Shown: one piece after another, positions 1-7,656 of the stretch
Numbering within the stretch: position 1 is the first letter of the stretch
Layout of the letters: every line of letters begins with the position of its first letter
Source of the DNA: a virus
Strand: one strand, 5' to 3'
Length of the DNA: 32,977 bases
IMG/VR virus record: IMGVR_UViG_3300008050_000158
Span: 1 to 32,977 of that record
Program-made: the position numbers and the translations under genes
Notes under the pieces: generated by a model
Databases searched by the model: none
Told to the model about the DNA's origin: nothing
Seen by the model: only the letters and a program-made list of their open reading frames with translations

Positions 1-121
1 TCCAAGTGCCTATATTTTCATTATAAGTAGATTGAATTAGATGTATAGCATCTCTTATCCAAGCTAGTACTAACTTTGTTTCAGTTGTACCAGTTCTTTC
101 CATTACTTCTTGAACCGTCAT
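1..121 (-). CDS. Partial gene, connector-like virion protein (N-terminal 40 residues)
   Basis: Only the first 40 codons are in the window; the gene runs off the left edge. Its ATG (121-119) overlaps the TAA of the upstream gene in a TAATG junction, which implies translational coupling. The visible part starts MTVQEVMERTGTT and continues with an amphipathic stretch, LVLAWIRDAIHLIQ. Small phage head-completion or connector proteins often start with a helix of this type, and the position just after capsid genes fits. That role is inference from position and helix pattern; no diagnostic motif is visible. Confidence 0.6.
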   Translation of the reverse strand, partial: MTVQEVMERTGTTETKLVLAWIRDAIHLIQSTYNENIGTW

Positions 122-588
122 TAGTGAGCCACTTCCTTCCCTGCAAGTATTTCAATATTTGCCAATGTGGATGAAGATGAAGATTTTACCTTCAAAATAT
201 TTAAATTAATACCTTGTGGTCTCAATAAACAAACATCACCTACGCCTATTAGTTTAGATACTACTTGGTCAGCTAAACCGACTGTGAATGAAAGTTCACA
301 ATTTGGAATACCCGTGTCGGCAGCTGATACAATTTTCAATATTAGAAAATCCACATTAGTATATGATGCAAGTGTTACTAGACTAGTAGTAGTTGTCATA
401 GTTATTAATTTTGCGTTAGATGCGCCTGTTCCTGCTTCTATTTCAAGACTTCCACCTACAGATTTATCTACATCGCTATGCACTATGCGAGAACCATCTG
501 TTCCAGAATCATCATTATTCCCAAGAATCTCTTCTATTGGGGTTGCTGATGCTGAATAACTGAAATAATATTTTGCGGATATTGCCAT
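121..588 (-). CDS. Small beta-rich virion protein, function unknown
   Basis: This 155-residue protein starts MAISAKYYFSYSAS. It is rich in Ser, Thr, Val and Ile with alternating hydrophobic residues, has almost no charge clusters, and carries a serine run near its C-terminus (about residues 136-141). This composition is typical of beta-sandwich decoration or head-fibre proteins. An AGGAGG ribosome site lies directly before the ATG. The upstream 519-residue gene ends 2 nt away and the next gene overlaps its stop, so it belongs to the late virion operon. I do not recognise a family; a decoration or adaptor role is inferred from location only. Confidence 0.75.
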   Translation of the reverse strand: MAISAKYYFSYSASATPIEEILGNNDDSGTDGSRIVHSDVDKSVGGSLEIEAGTGASNAKLITMTTTTSLVTLASYTNVDFLILKIVSAADTGIPNCELSFTVGLADQVVSKLIGVGDVCLLRPQGINLNILKVKSSSSSTLANIEILAGKEVAH

Positions 589-590
589 TT

Positions 591-2150
591 TTATCCTCCT
601 TGTTGGATAGCTTGTTGAGTCATAGCTCTAGACGTAGTTCTTTCATTATTAGCAATAAATTTTTGCACTTCTGCCGTTGCCCAAGAATAGTATTTGTCAG
701 CCTGTTTCTCATAAACACCAGAGAGCTGACTACCTGCTTGAATCTCTTGCATTTTCTTAGCGACATCTGCTTGAAATTTGCTTAATTCCGCTTGAAATTT
801 AGCCATAGTTGAAGAATATTCTGCTGAATTCTTTGAAAAGCTTTGTTGATATATTTGAACTTCTCTTTGCACTTCTGCTTGGTACTTAGACATCTCAGCT
901 TGAAATTTAGTTAATTTATTCTTTTCCTCTACTTCTTCAAAAGTAGCATTTTGAACTGATTCTTGAATCTTGGATTGAAAATCTATATTAGCACTATTAA
1001 ATACATTAAGCTGAACTTGAATATCAGCATTAAATTTTCCAATTTTTGTTTGATGTTCAGATTGCCATTCTCCTGTTTGATTCTGGTTGCCTTGTATAAT
1101 TCTATTTACTTCAGCACCATAATCACTTAATTCAGCTTGGAATTTCTGAAGTTTCCTACCTTCAAAGCTTTCTTCTAATTGCGCCTCTTGTATTTTTTCT
1201 TGAATAGTCGCTTGATATATAGACTGGTCTTTATTGAATTGCGCTTGAGATTTTGCTAAATGTGCTTGGAATTCACCTACCTTACCATTAATTACGCTTA
1301 ATGATGCGTTTACCATCTCAGGGTCTTCACCAGTCACAAAGGCAGAAGCTTCCGCGAAATCTAAATTAGGCATAGCTGGTTGCTCAAAAGTCGGGGCTGC
1401 ACCTGAAAAATCTGCTACACTAATAGATGCAATAGAGGGAGCAACAGGAGACGATGGAAATTCCCACGATAAAGTAGGAAAATCCGCCAATTGCAAACTA
1501 GGTGCAACATAAGTAGGCGCAACCCACGAAGTAGTATCTAAAACTGTTTTATCAATACTCGGAGCAACAGGAAGTGATATTGATGACATTGATAAATCTG
1601 CTCCAAAATTTGGGTTTGAAGGAACCGCTGGAGCAGCAACGTCTGTCCAAGCAACTAATTTACCAATGGCTAATTGTAAAAATTCTTTTGATGCTGCATA
1701 AAATATGACAGCGTTTCTTAAATCTGAATCATCGTCTACTTGAAGATAATTCGCAAAAAGTAAATAGCCTTTATCCGTAGCGTCTGGAGCGGGATATATA
1801 GAAATTTTTGCACTATCATCCTTTAGATATTTAGGATGTTTATTGGTTGGATAATATAGACTAGATGTGTCTACTGACTCAACCATTCCTCTATATCTCT
1901 GGTCAAGTTCAGTACAAGTATAATTTCCCCTTACAACACCTAAAAGACTATCAGTATCCACAGGTACAGCACCATCAAAAAATGTGAGTGGGTTGCTTGT
2001 AGCTAAACTAGTTTTACCAACAAAAGTCCAAGTGTAATTCTTGGGAAGACTAGAGATTACAAACTTCTGAGCCGATGCAATATAATTAGTATTTGCGCTT
2101 CCTACCCCAGTTAAAGCTTCTATCTCAGCTGTTATCGCAGTAAGTGCCAT
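591..2150 (-). CDS. Coiled-coil virion structural protein, unknown family
   Basis: This 519-residue protein has three regions. The N-terminal part (about 1-170) looks globular and includes YPTNKHPKYL and ISIYPAPDATDKGYLL, patterns seen in phage neck and virion proteins. A Pro/Ala/Ser-rich linker with repeated VAPS/PxL units covers about 175-270. A long Gln/Glu/Lys-rich coiled coil covers about 280-495, with repeated FQAELSK/FQAEMSK-like heptads. No ribosome site precedes the ATG: the start lies 4 nt after the T-run of the terminator at 2153-2189, so expression should depend on readthrough from the capsid gene. It could be a neck, fibre or internal protein. Virion assignment is by position and architecture, not by a recognised domain. 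Confidence 0.75.
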   Translation of the reverse strand: MALTAITAEIEALTGVGSANTNYIASAQKFVISSLPKNYTWTFVGKTSLATSNPLTFFDGAVPVDTDSLLGVVRGNYTCTELDQRYRGMVESVDTSSLYYPTNKHPKYLKDDSAKISIYPAPDATDKGYLLFANYLQVDDDSDLRNAVIFYAASKEFLQLAIGKLVAWTDVAAPAVPSNPNFGADLSMSSISLPVAPSIDKTVLDTTSWVAPTYVAPSLQLADFPTLSWEFPSSPVAPSIASISVADFSGAAPTFEQPAMPNLDFAEASAFVTGEDPEMVNASLSVINGKVGEFQAHLAKSQAQFNKDQSIYQATIQEKIQEAQLEESFEGRKLQKFQAELSDYGAEVNRIIQGNQNQTGEWQSEHQTKIGKFNADIQVQLNVFNSANIDFQSKIQESVQNATFEEVEEKNKLTKFQAEMSKYQAEVQREVQIYQQSFSKNSAEYSSTMAKFQAELSKFQADVAKKMQEIQAGSQLSGVYEKQADKYYSWATAEVQKFIANNERTTSRAMTQQAIQQGG

Positions 2151-2152
2151 GA

Positions 2153-2189
2153 TTAAAAAAGTGGGGAGTATGGTGAACAGTGACTCCCC
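2153..2189 (-). terminator. Intrinsic terminator after the major capsid gene
   Basis: On the minus strand GGGGAGT (2189-2183) pairs perfectly with ACTCCCC (2169-2163) around a 13-nt loop, and AC plus six T (2160-2155) follow. This is a textbook rho-independent terminator, 17 nt beyond the capsid stop codon and immediately before the next start codon. It should raise capsid mRNA relative to the genes downstream. Confidence 0.8.
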
Positions 2190-2205
2190 ATCATTTCTTT
2201 ATCTG

Positions 2206-3771
2206 CTACTTCCAGATTGCGTGTGCTTCAGGCATTTGCCATTCCATACCAGCTTCGGTGAGAATCATATCGACTCTCTTATCCGTACCAGTGTTCTCTA
2301 ACGATTGAACACCGACATAAACTGATGTGTCACGGGATACGCCATTGCCTACTAGTGGACGATACTTACAATGCTTCATGTTAATACCAACCATTTTAAC
2401 ATCAGTTCCATCTAGCATGACATGACGAGCAACATTCATATCGCCATAGAGAGTGCTGATTCTTGAAATATCAACACCAAACGATTTGGATTTTCCCATC
2501 AACGCAAAATCGGTTCTACCTAAACTATCAGCAGTGGGAGTCATTGACCCTCCTGGATTAACCATACCAACATTGTTGGAAAAGTATCCACTTAGTTTAT
2601 GTAGCCAATTGTATACTGCCGTTGAACAGAAGAACACAGTTGCTTGTGAATCATTATAGCGAGGGTCTACTAAGTTGCTTAAATCATCAAGAAAGGCATC
2701 CTGAGATTTAGTTGCTAAATTCATTGAGAAAATGTTACCATTATTCACAATAAAATCTATTGCACCTTGAGTATAGCCTACGCTATCTACATTTGCTTGA
2801 GAACCAAAGAGCAAGGATTGTTCAACATCCCATTTATGCTCAATCAGTTTTTCACGCCAGATTCTAGCCCACTCATTTGCTTCGTACTTCAATACTGTAG
2901 CACGAGCCGTGTTTGTCATACCGAATTCAGTACGCCAAATCTGAGTTTGCCCATAACCGGTTGAGAAAGGCTGGTCATTCCATGTTTCGTCAGCGAGTTG
3001 TGAACCTTCACCATAAGCACTACCAACAACATATGAGCGATAGCCTTCTAATGCACCTGCGATAGACTTATCATAAACACCTTCATATGGTTTGTTTGAT
3101 GTGAATGATGTTAATTCTGCCTTAGGTGCATTGACTGCGCCAGAAACAATATTAGCAGTGACTTTCACACATGAATGTGCGCCCTCTGAACCACCAGAAG
3201 GTGTATATGTTTCGTTTGCTGCTGCCGCAACTGCGCTGACTCTCGCCAATACATAATCATTGGGAACGCCACCGCCAGCCGTATGCGAAATTGGGATTTT
3301 GATTATTTGATTCTTAAGAAAAAAGTTTGGTGCAGTATCTGCTGCTCCAATTTTTATTTCTCCACTAGCCTGCCCGTAAACATTTTGAATGTTTCCTTGA
3401 GGGTAGTAATCGCCTGCCATAAAAAGCTGTAGTTCGTCACCTTGAGAAAGGTTGCTTGAGCCACCTGCCTCCTTTAATGTAGCATCACCAAATTGTTTTG
3501 ATGATGTGTTGTAACCAACTACATAGGCATAGCGTTTATGGAAAGATGGTCGTCTTTCCGTGAATTTGAAACTTGGGTCGTCAGTAGGATTCTTCCCAAC
3601 CTTCGATAAAAATCGAAAGAAAGGGGTCTGAGCTATCGCCAGTTCGGATACCCTGTCACCAAAATTATACTTTCTGCGAAGTACACCAGTGTTTAGGTCT
3701 GAACCCGCGGAACCCGGAGAATCTACATCAGCTAAGTTCCAATTACTTAGTTGTAATGGTGTTGTAGCCAT
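2206..3771 (-). CDS. Major capsid protein (predicted)
   Basis: This 521-residue protein starts MATTPLQLSNWNLAD. A basic N-terminal region (about 28-85, including GVLRRKYNFGDRVSEL) is followed by mixed alpha/beta sequence ending AGMEWQMPEAHAIWK. It is assigned as the shell protein from three facts: it follows portal and scaffold in canonical order, its length suits a large HK97-fold capsid subunit without a cleaved delta domain, and a strong terminator sits right behind it as expected for the most abundant virion protein. An AAGGAG ribosome site lies 7 nt before the ATG. No single residue motif proves the fold; a structure prediction would settle it. Confidence 0.75.
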   Translation of the reverse strand: MATTPLQLSNWNLADVDSPGSAGSDLNTGVLRRKYNFGDRVSELAIAQTPFFRFLSKVGKNPTDDPSFKFTERRPSFHKRYAYVVGYNTSSKQFGDATLKEAGGSSNLSQGDELQLFMAGDYYPQGNIQNVYGQASGEIKIGAADTAPNFFLKNQIIKIPISHTAGGGVPNDYVLARVSAVAAAANETYTPSGGSEGAHSCVKVTANIVSGAVNAPKAELTSFTSNKPYEGVYDKSIAGALEGYRSYVVGSAYGEGSQLADETWNDQPFSTGYGQTQIWRTEFGMTNTARATVLKYEANEWARIWREKLIEHKWDVEQSLLFGSQANVDSVGYTQGAIDFIVNNGNIFSMNLATKSQDAFLDDLSNLVDPRYNDSQATVFFCSTAVYNWLHKLSGYFSNNVGMVNPGGSMTPTADSLGRTDFALMGKSKSFGVDISRISTLYGDMNVARHVMLDGTDVKMVGINMKHCKYRPLVGNGVSRDTSVYVGVQSLENTGTDKRVDMILTEAGMEWQMPEAHAIWK

Positions 3772-3791
3772 TTTGTTGACTCCTTATGAGT

Positions 3792-4637
3792 TTATTGATT
3801 CCATAGATTTTCTAACCCTTCTTTCAGCATGGTATCAAATATAGCATCTTCTACTGTTTCTTCGGTTGTTGCCGATGCGCCTGTTCCCGCTAATGATTGA
3901 GGCTTTTGCCTTACATTTTGCATTTGAGTCGCAACTTCTTTCCGTGTCTCTGTAGCAATAGTTTCATCTCTAGATTCTCTGTTCATAAGGTAAAAAATGT
4001 CATCATAATTAAGAGGTCTACTTTTAGCAAATTCCATGAATTCTGTAAAAGCTTCATCAGTTAGACCGTGCCTGTCTTTAAAAGACTGCTGGTCTTGCTG
4101 TATTTGTCGTCCACTTTCTTGCTGCTGTAATTTCCCATTTACGATTTTATTAACCTTATCATTTACAATAGAATCAAAGACTTTTGCTGATTCAGACTTA
4201 GGGTCGGAAAAGGCTTCATCTGGGTCGAAGACGAAATCCTCAGAAACTCCAAGTCTATCTTTGATGCCTTGCTGTTTTGTACCGTCAAGATAATTCCTTA
4301 CTGTCTGAATTAAATTGGGGTCTTCTCGCATACGGTCTAAAAGAGGTGCATATCGCTCAAGTTCTTTATTTCGTGTGTTAAGACGTTTCGCCTCTCGGCT
4401 AGAATCTGAATATCTCTTTTGGAGCGTTTCAAGTTCGCCACCTTCTGTGGCTTCGGCAACAGGACTCGTTTGTTTCGAGGTTGTCTGCTGAGGAGGGGGA
4501 GCATCGGAAATCATCCCGTTTGCTGCTGCATCTAAATCTGCAAAAAACTCGCCTGGGTCATTTAGTCCGCTTCCCTGTGTGCCTGTTACGGCTTCTTCTA
4601 CATCAGGGCTGCTTTGCAGGTTGTCTGATTGTGTCAT
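3792..4637 (-). CDS. Scaffolding protein (predicted)
   Basis: This 281-residue acidic, Gln-rich protein lies between portal and capsid genes, the usual place for a scaffold. The N-terminal 70 residues are low complexity (Pro, Ser, Thr, Gly, including APPPQQTTSKQ). A helical segment with coiled-coil character follows at about 70-110, then charged helices, with a Gln stretch near 170-185. The C-terminus is helical (EETVEDAIFDTMLKEGLE), as in scaffolds that bind capsid subunits through a terminal helix. No Ser-His-Asp protease signature was seen, so a prohead protease fusion is unlikely. A good AAGGAG ribosome site precedes it. Assigned by context and composition. Confidence 0.65.
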   Translation of the reverse strand: MTQSDNLQSSPDVEEAVTGTQGSGLNDPGEFFADLDAAANGMISDAPPPQQTTSKQTSPVAEATEGGELETLQKRYSDSSREAKRLNTRNKELERYAPLLDRMREDPNLIQTVRNYLDGTKQQGIKDRLGVSEDFVFDPDEAFSDPKSESAKVFDSIVNDKVNKIVNGKLQQQESGRQIQQDQQSFKDRHGLTDEAFTEFMEFAKSRPLNYDDIFYLMNRESRDETIATETRKEVATQMQNVRQKPQSLAGTGASATTEETVEDAIFDTMLKEGLENLWNQ

Positions 4638-4669
4638 AGTTTACTCCTTTATGTGTGTATTTTGCAAGA

Positions 4670-6886
4670 TTATTTTTCCTGCATTTTTTCTTGTGCCTTA
4701 TCCGCCATTCTCTGACGCATGAGTTTTTGTTGTGCTTTAGATTCTAAGGCTTCACCCTGCATACCATGTTCAACTTTTCTGGACTTATCCTTAATATCTG
4801 CTTGTATAATTTGACGTTTAAGAGTTTCAATGGTTCCATCTCTATCTTTTAATTCACCTTCAAGCCCATCAACCTGAGATTTCAATTGAGAGTATATTGA
4901 TTTTCTCTTGAGAATTTGGTCTTTACCTCGAACATCTGTCTCTGCCAACATAGCAATATCGTCAATAAGACCAGATTGATACCATCTAAAATATTCTTCA
5001 AGTAATGCCCATCTATTTACTGGCATAGATGACCCTGCTACTACCCTTACATCGAATGAAGCACCAGCATAATCATTAAATTTTTCTATAGAATTCCCCA
5101 AATCATTATAGATAGGAACATTAATTGCCACCTCTCTATCTTCTTGAATTGCACTAGGCTGAACAATTCTAAATACTTTATGTGCTTTATACGTCTGCTG
5201 TGCGGTCTGCATAAATACTCTACCTAAATGCTCCAATGCAGGTTCAACAATGGTTTGCATCCACGCTTTTATCCTTCGTGTTCCATGCTCGTCTTGGGCG
5301 AGTAGACCTCGATATGTTTCATGCTGCGCACCAGTATCCCCCTGCATTGAAGAGTAAATACCAGAAATATACTCCATATCCTGCTTCCCCTCTTGAACCG
5401 TAGCGAAGAAAGCATTATTTATAGGTAGCGGCTGAACGGGGGTCGGAGGAGCAAACCCTTGTCTATATTTCAGTAACGCACCGGGAGCGGAAGAGTATTG
5501 CTCCCATTCTGCCTCTGGGACTGAACCCTCTTCATAAATCCATCTAAGATTCGATGCTAAATTTGCATTATGAATCATAAGTTGATGAGATTTATTAATT
5601 TCCTGTTGCTTACCGATAAGTGGAAGAACGGCAGACATTGGATATGGAGTTCCTGTCCACATATAAGGTATCGGTATCAAAGGGTAATCCGCAATTGGTA
5701 ATGCTGTTTCAAATAATAATGTTTCTGCCCCAAGAGAAACGCTAAGTCTAATCCTAGTATCATAAAACTTAACAGCCTCAACAATGGTCTTCTTTAGTAG
5801 TGGGTCTGCTAAAAATAAATCATATTCTTCTTGAGTCATAACCTGTTGTTCTATTTGATTTGATGACTCTTCTATTTCAGCTTCTAATTGGGCTTTAAAT
5901 TGTTCTAGTTGTTGAGTCATCTCTCTCTGAGCTTTTTCAATTTCTATCTTAGCTCTCTCTGGTATAATTTCGCCTTGAGCTGCCAACATCTGCATTTCCT
6001 GCGCCTTCTCTTTAAAGGCGACTTGAAGCTCTTGTTCTCTTAATGCAATTTGTTCTTCCGCTTGTTGTTTCATTTCCTGTACATTTGTTACGCCCGGAGG
6101 AAGTTGAATAAATACATTATATAATACGTATTTCTCCTTGCTATAACATTCATAATAATCAATAACAGGTTCTTGCTCTGAACTCATTGGGTCATAAGCC
6201 TCTGCGCCAATATCAGAAGGCTGAATACTATCTGAAGTCAGAGTGTCTCTAGCACTTGTCATAAAGCCACTAGATTGATTATTACTTGTAGCGGCTTTAA
6301 TAATCTTATTTTTTAACTCAGGAAATAAATTAATTAAATTAGTTTTAGATATATCTTTCTTAATTATAATATATGTAGCATCTCTCATTAAGAAATCCCT
6401 AGCCATAGGGTCTACATAAACATCAAATGGTTCTATTCTTTTATATACAACCTCTCCCATACCTCTATCCATATCGGGGTCTATGTCAATTTGAAACCAA
6501 CCTACTCCCTTAATCAACGCATCTTGTATAATGTGTGCGTACAAAGAATCTCCATTGGATAAATGCCAACAATAATCTGCTATATCTGCGTGTACACCAG
6601 CTATCTCAGTATCGCTACCCTCTGAAGCTACTGCTTGCCATCTAGGAGTTTTAGACGTACAGAAATATTTCATCATCTCTATAACGGGGGTAATCCTATT
6701 AATAGTAAATGTAGGCATCCCAGATTCCTCTAAGACCCTTTGTTCTTTTTCTGTCAGTTGGTCATTGTGGTAAAAGTCAAAACATTTTTGAGCCTGCGAT
6801 TCCCATTTGGAACGCCATGCGCCAGTGGACTTTTGGAACAGCTGGTAAACACTTTCGGCTTTCTTCTTATTACTTATTTTTGGCAT
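4670..6886 (-). CDS. Portal protein
   Basis: This 738-residue protein forms the dodecameric DNA gate at the unique capsid vertex. The N-terminal half (about 1-260) contains a portal-like core with EPFDVYVDPMARDF near residues 155-170. A long Gln/Glu/Lys coiled coil (about 265-355) interrupts the core, and portal sequence resumes with PIPYMWTGTPYPMSAVLPLIGKQQE and YISGIYSSMQGDTGAQHETYRG. The C-terminal 60 residues are Lys/Gln/Glu-rich helices, as in portal barrels. The length matches large podovirus-type portals. The start overlaps the preceding small gene by 17 nt and has only a weak AAAGAAA ribosome site, so translation is probably coupled. Confidence 0.85.
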   Translation of the reverse strand: MPKISNKKKAESVYQLFQKSTGAWRSKWESQAQKCFDFYHNDQLTEKEQRVLEESGMPTFTINRITPVIEMMKYFCTSKTPRWQAVASEGSDTEIAGVHADIADYCWHLSNGDSLYAHIIQDALIKGVGWFQIDIDPDMDRGMGEVVYKRIEPFDVYVDPMARDFLMRDATYIIIKKDISKTNLINLFPELKNKIIKAATSNNQSSGFMTSARDTLTSDSIQPSDIGAEAYDPMSSEQEPVIDYYECYSKEKYVLYNVFIQLPPGVTNVQEMKQQAEEQIALREQELQVAFKEKAQEMQMLAAQGEIIPERAKIEIEKAQREMTQQLEQFKAQLEAEIEESSNQIEQQVMTQEEYDLFLADPLLKKTIVEAVKFYDTRIRLSVSLGAETLLFETALPIADYPLIPIPYMWTGTPYPMSAVLPLIGKQQEINKSHQLMIHNANLASNLRWIYEEGSVPEAEWEQYSSAPGALLKYRQGFAPPTPVQPLPINNAFFATVQEGKQDMEYISGIYSSMQGDTGAQHETYRGLLAQDEHGTRRIKAWMQTIVEPALEHLGRVFMQTAQQTYKAHKVFRIVQPSAIQEDREVAINVPIYNDLGNSIEKFNDYAGASFDVRVVAGSSMPVNRWALLEEYFRWYQSGLIDDIAMLAETDVRGKDQILKRKSIYSQLKSQVDGLEGELKDRDGTIETLKRQIIQADIKDKSRKVEHGMQGEALESKAQQKLMRQRMADKAQEKMQEK

Positions 6887-7076
6887 ATTTCTTTTTATTT
6901 TGCATCATGTTAGGATGTCGTTTTGAAAATTCGGCAGACCCAACAAAAGATTGCCAAACACTTTTATTCCTGCCGCTGTCACTAGGCATTCCCATTTGAG
7001 TCCTTTGAGACAAACTTGCCGAGTCGGGTCTCGCAGGCTCTATTTTGTTGTTCTTTACTTTTAAATTCTTAGCCAT
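6870..7076 (-). CDS. Small basic protein between endolysin and portal
   Basis: This 68-residue, strongly basic protein (KNLKVKNNKIEPARPDS near the start, ending MMQNKKKYAKNK) has no membrane segment and no recognised domain. Its ATG overlaps the endolysin stop in a TAATG junction and its 3' end overlaps the portal start by 17 nt, so it is translationally coupled on both sides. Small basic proteins between terminase and portal are common in environmental phages. A packaging accessory role is only a guess from position. Confidence 0.65.
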   Translation of the reverse strand: MAKNLKVKNNKIEPARPDSASLSQRTQMGMPSDSGRNKSVWQSFVGSAEFSKRHPNMMQNKKKYAKNK

Positions 7077-7453
7077 TATTTTAACTCCACATGAACCAAA
7101 TCATCAAATGAATTATCTGCTATTTCGCCATCAGAGTCCCAGTCCCCTCCCCAGCGTACTTTTACACCCATTTGATGTCCAATCCCACGCAACATTCCAC
7201 CCATATAGTGAAAACGCTCTCTATCATCCCAGTCGATAGGATATGGAGCAAGGTCTACAGCCTTACCCTCCATATGTTTACTATATTTTGTCTTAGTTGC
7301 TTTCTTTTTTAATAGTTCTTCTTGTCTCTCTGCACTCCTTAAGCCCTCAATAATAGTAACATCCATAATTTTAATGAGTTCATTTAGTACATTAACAAGC
7401 TTAGTATCAACGCCTTTTAAACGCTCTTTGCTTCTTTTTCCAAATCTAGGCAT
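7076..7453 (-). CDS. Endolysin, M15-family L-alanyl-D-glutamate/D-Ala-D-Ala peptidase
   Basis: This 125-residue zinc peptidase is predicted to cut peptide cross-links of peptidoglycan for lysis. The M15/VanY signature is complete: GLRSAERQ (37-44), SKHMEGKAVDLAP (58-70) with zinc ligands His60 and Asp67, and His121 in the C-terminal HVEL. WGGDWD (101-106) is also typical of phage M15 enzymes. Length equals that of single-domain enzymes of this class, with no separate wall-binding domain and no signal peptide, so it would need a holin. An AGGAGG ribosome site precedes the ATG. It sits between terminase and portal rather than in a separate lysis cassette. Confidence 0.9.
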   Translation of the reverse strand: MPRFGKRSKERLKGVDTKLVNVLNELIKIMDVTIIEGLRSAERQEELLKKKATKTKYSKHMEGKAVDLAPYPIDWDDRERFHYMGGMLRGIGHQMGVKVRWGGDWDSDGEIADNSFDDLVHVELK

Positions 7454-7592
7454 AGAATTTTATCCTCCTAAAAGTTACTGAAGTATTCTTATCGTTAATT
7501 TTATAGAGGACAGGTACGCAAGTAACATTGCCCCAGAGGTCAGTATTTTGACCCTTTTCTTTTTTTGACTTTTTTTCCAGTTTTTTTGGCAT
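7446..7592 (-). CDS. Candidate 48-residue overlapping gene, unknown
   Basis: This reading frame starts at ATG 7592 inside the lysine-rich gene 7540-7656, in the +1 frame relative to it. It continues through the apparent gap and stops at TAG 7448-7446, overlapping the endolysin start by 8 nt. The N-terminal 15 residues are Lys/Glu-rich, but the rest, including GNVTCVPVLYKINDKNTS, looks like ordinary folded protein rather than shadow sequence. No clear ribosome site precedes the ATG, so it may rely on coupling, or a +1/-2 slip at the A-runs around 7561-7577 could fuse it to the upstream gene. Real-gene status is uncertain. Confidence 0.45.
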   Translation of the reverse strand: MPKKLEKKSKKEKGQNTDLWGNVTCVPVLYKINDKNTSVTFRRIKFYA

Positions 7593-7656
7593 ATTTTTTA
7601 GCAGCTTTTTTACCAGCTTTATCATACTTAAATTTCTTTTTTCCTACTTTCGGCAT
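7540..7656 (-). CDS. Very basic 38-residue protein
   Basis: This 38-residue peptide starts MPKVGKKKFKYDKAGKKAAK and is nearly half lysine. Its ATG overlaps the TerL stop in a TAATG junction, so it is coupled to terminase translation. Very short Lys-rich peptides of this type occur next to terminase or lysin genes in many environmental phages, and their function is unknown. The composition suggests nucleic acid binding or packaged-DNA contact, which is inference. Long A-runs (two runs of seven A on the coding strand) make the gene a potential slippage site. Confidence 0.7.
   Translation of the reverse strand: MPKVGKKKFKYDKAGKKAAKKYAKKTGKKVKKRKGSKY

Noticed and set aside
167-559. Plus-strand 130-codon frame opposite the small beta-rich virion gene
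   Set aside because: Fully antisense to a well-started gene with an AGGAGG site; no supporting signals of its own.
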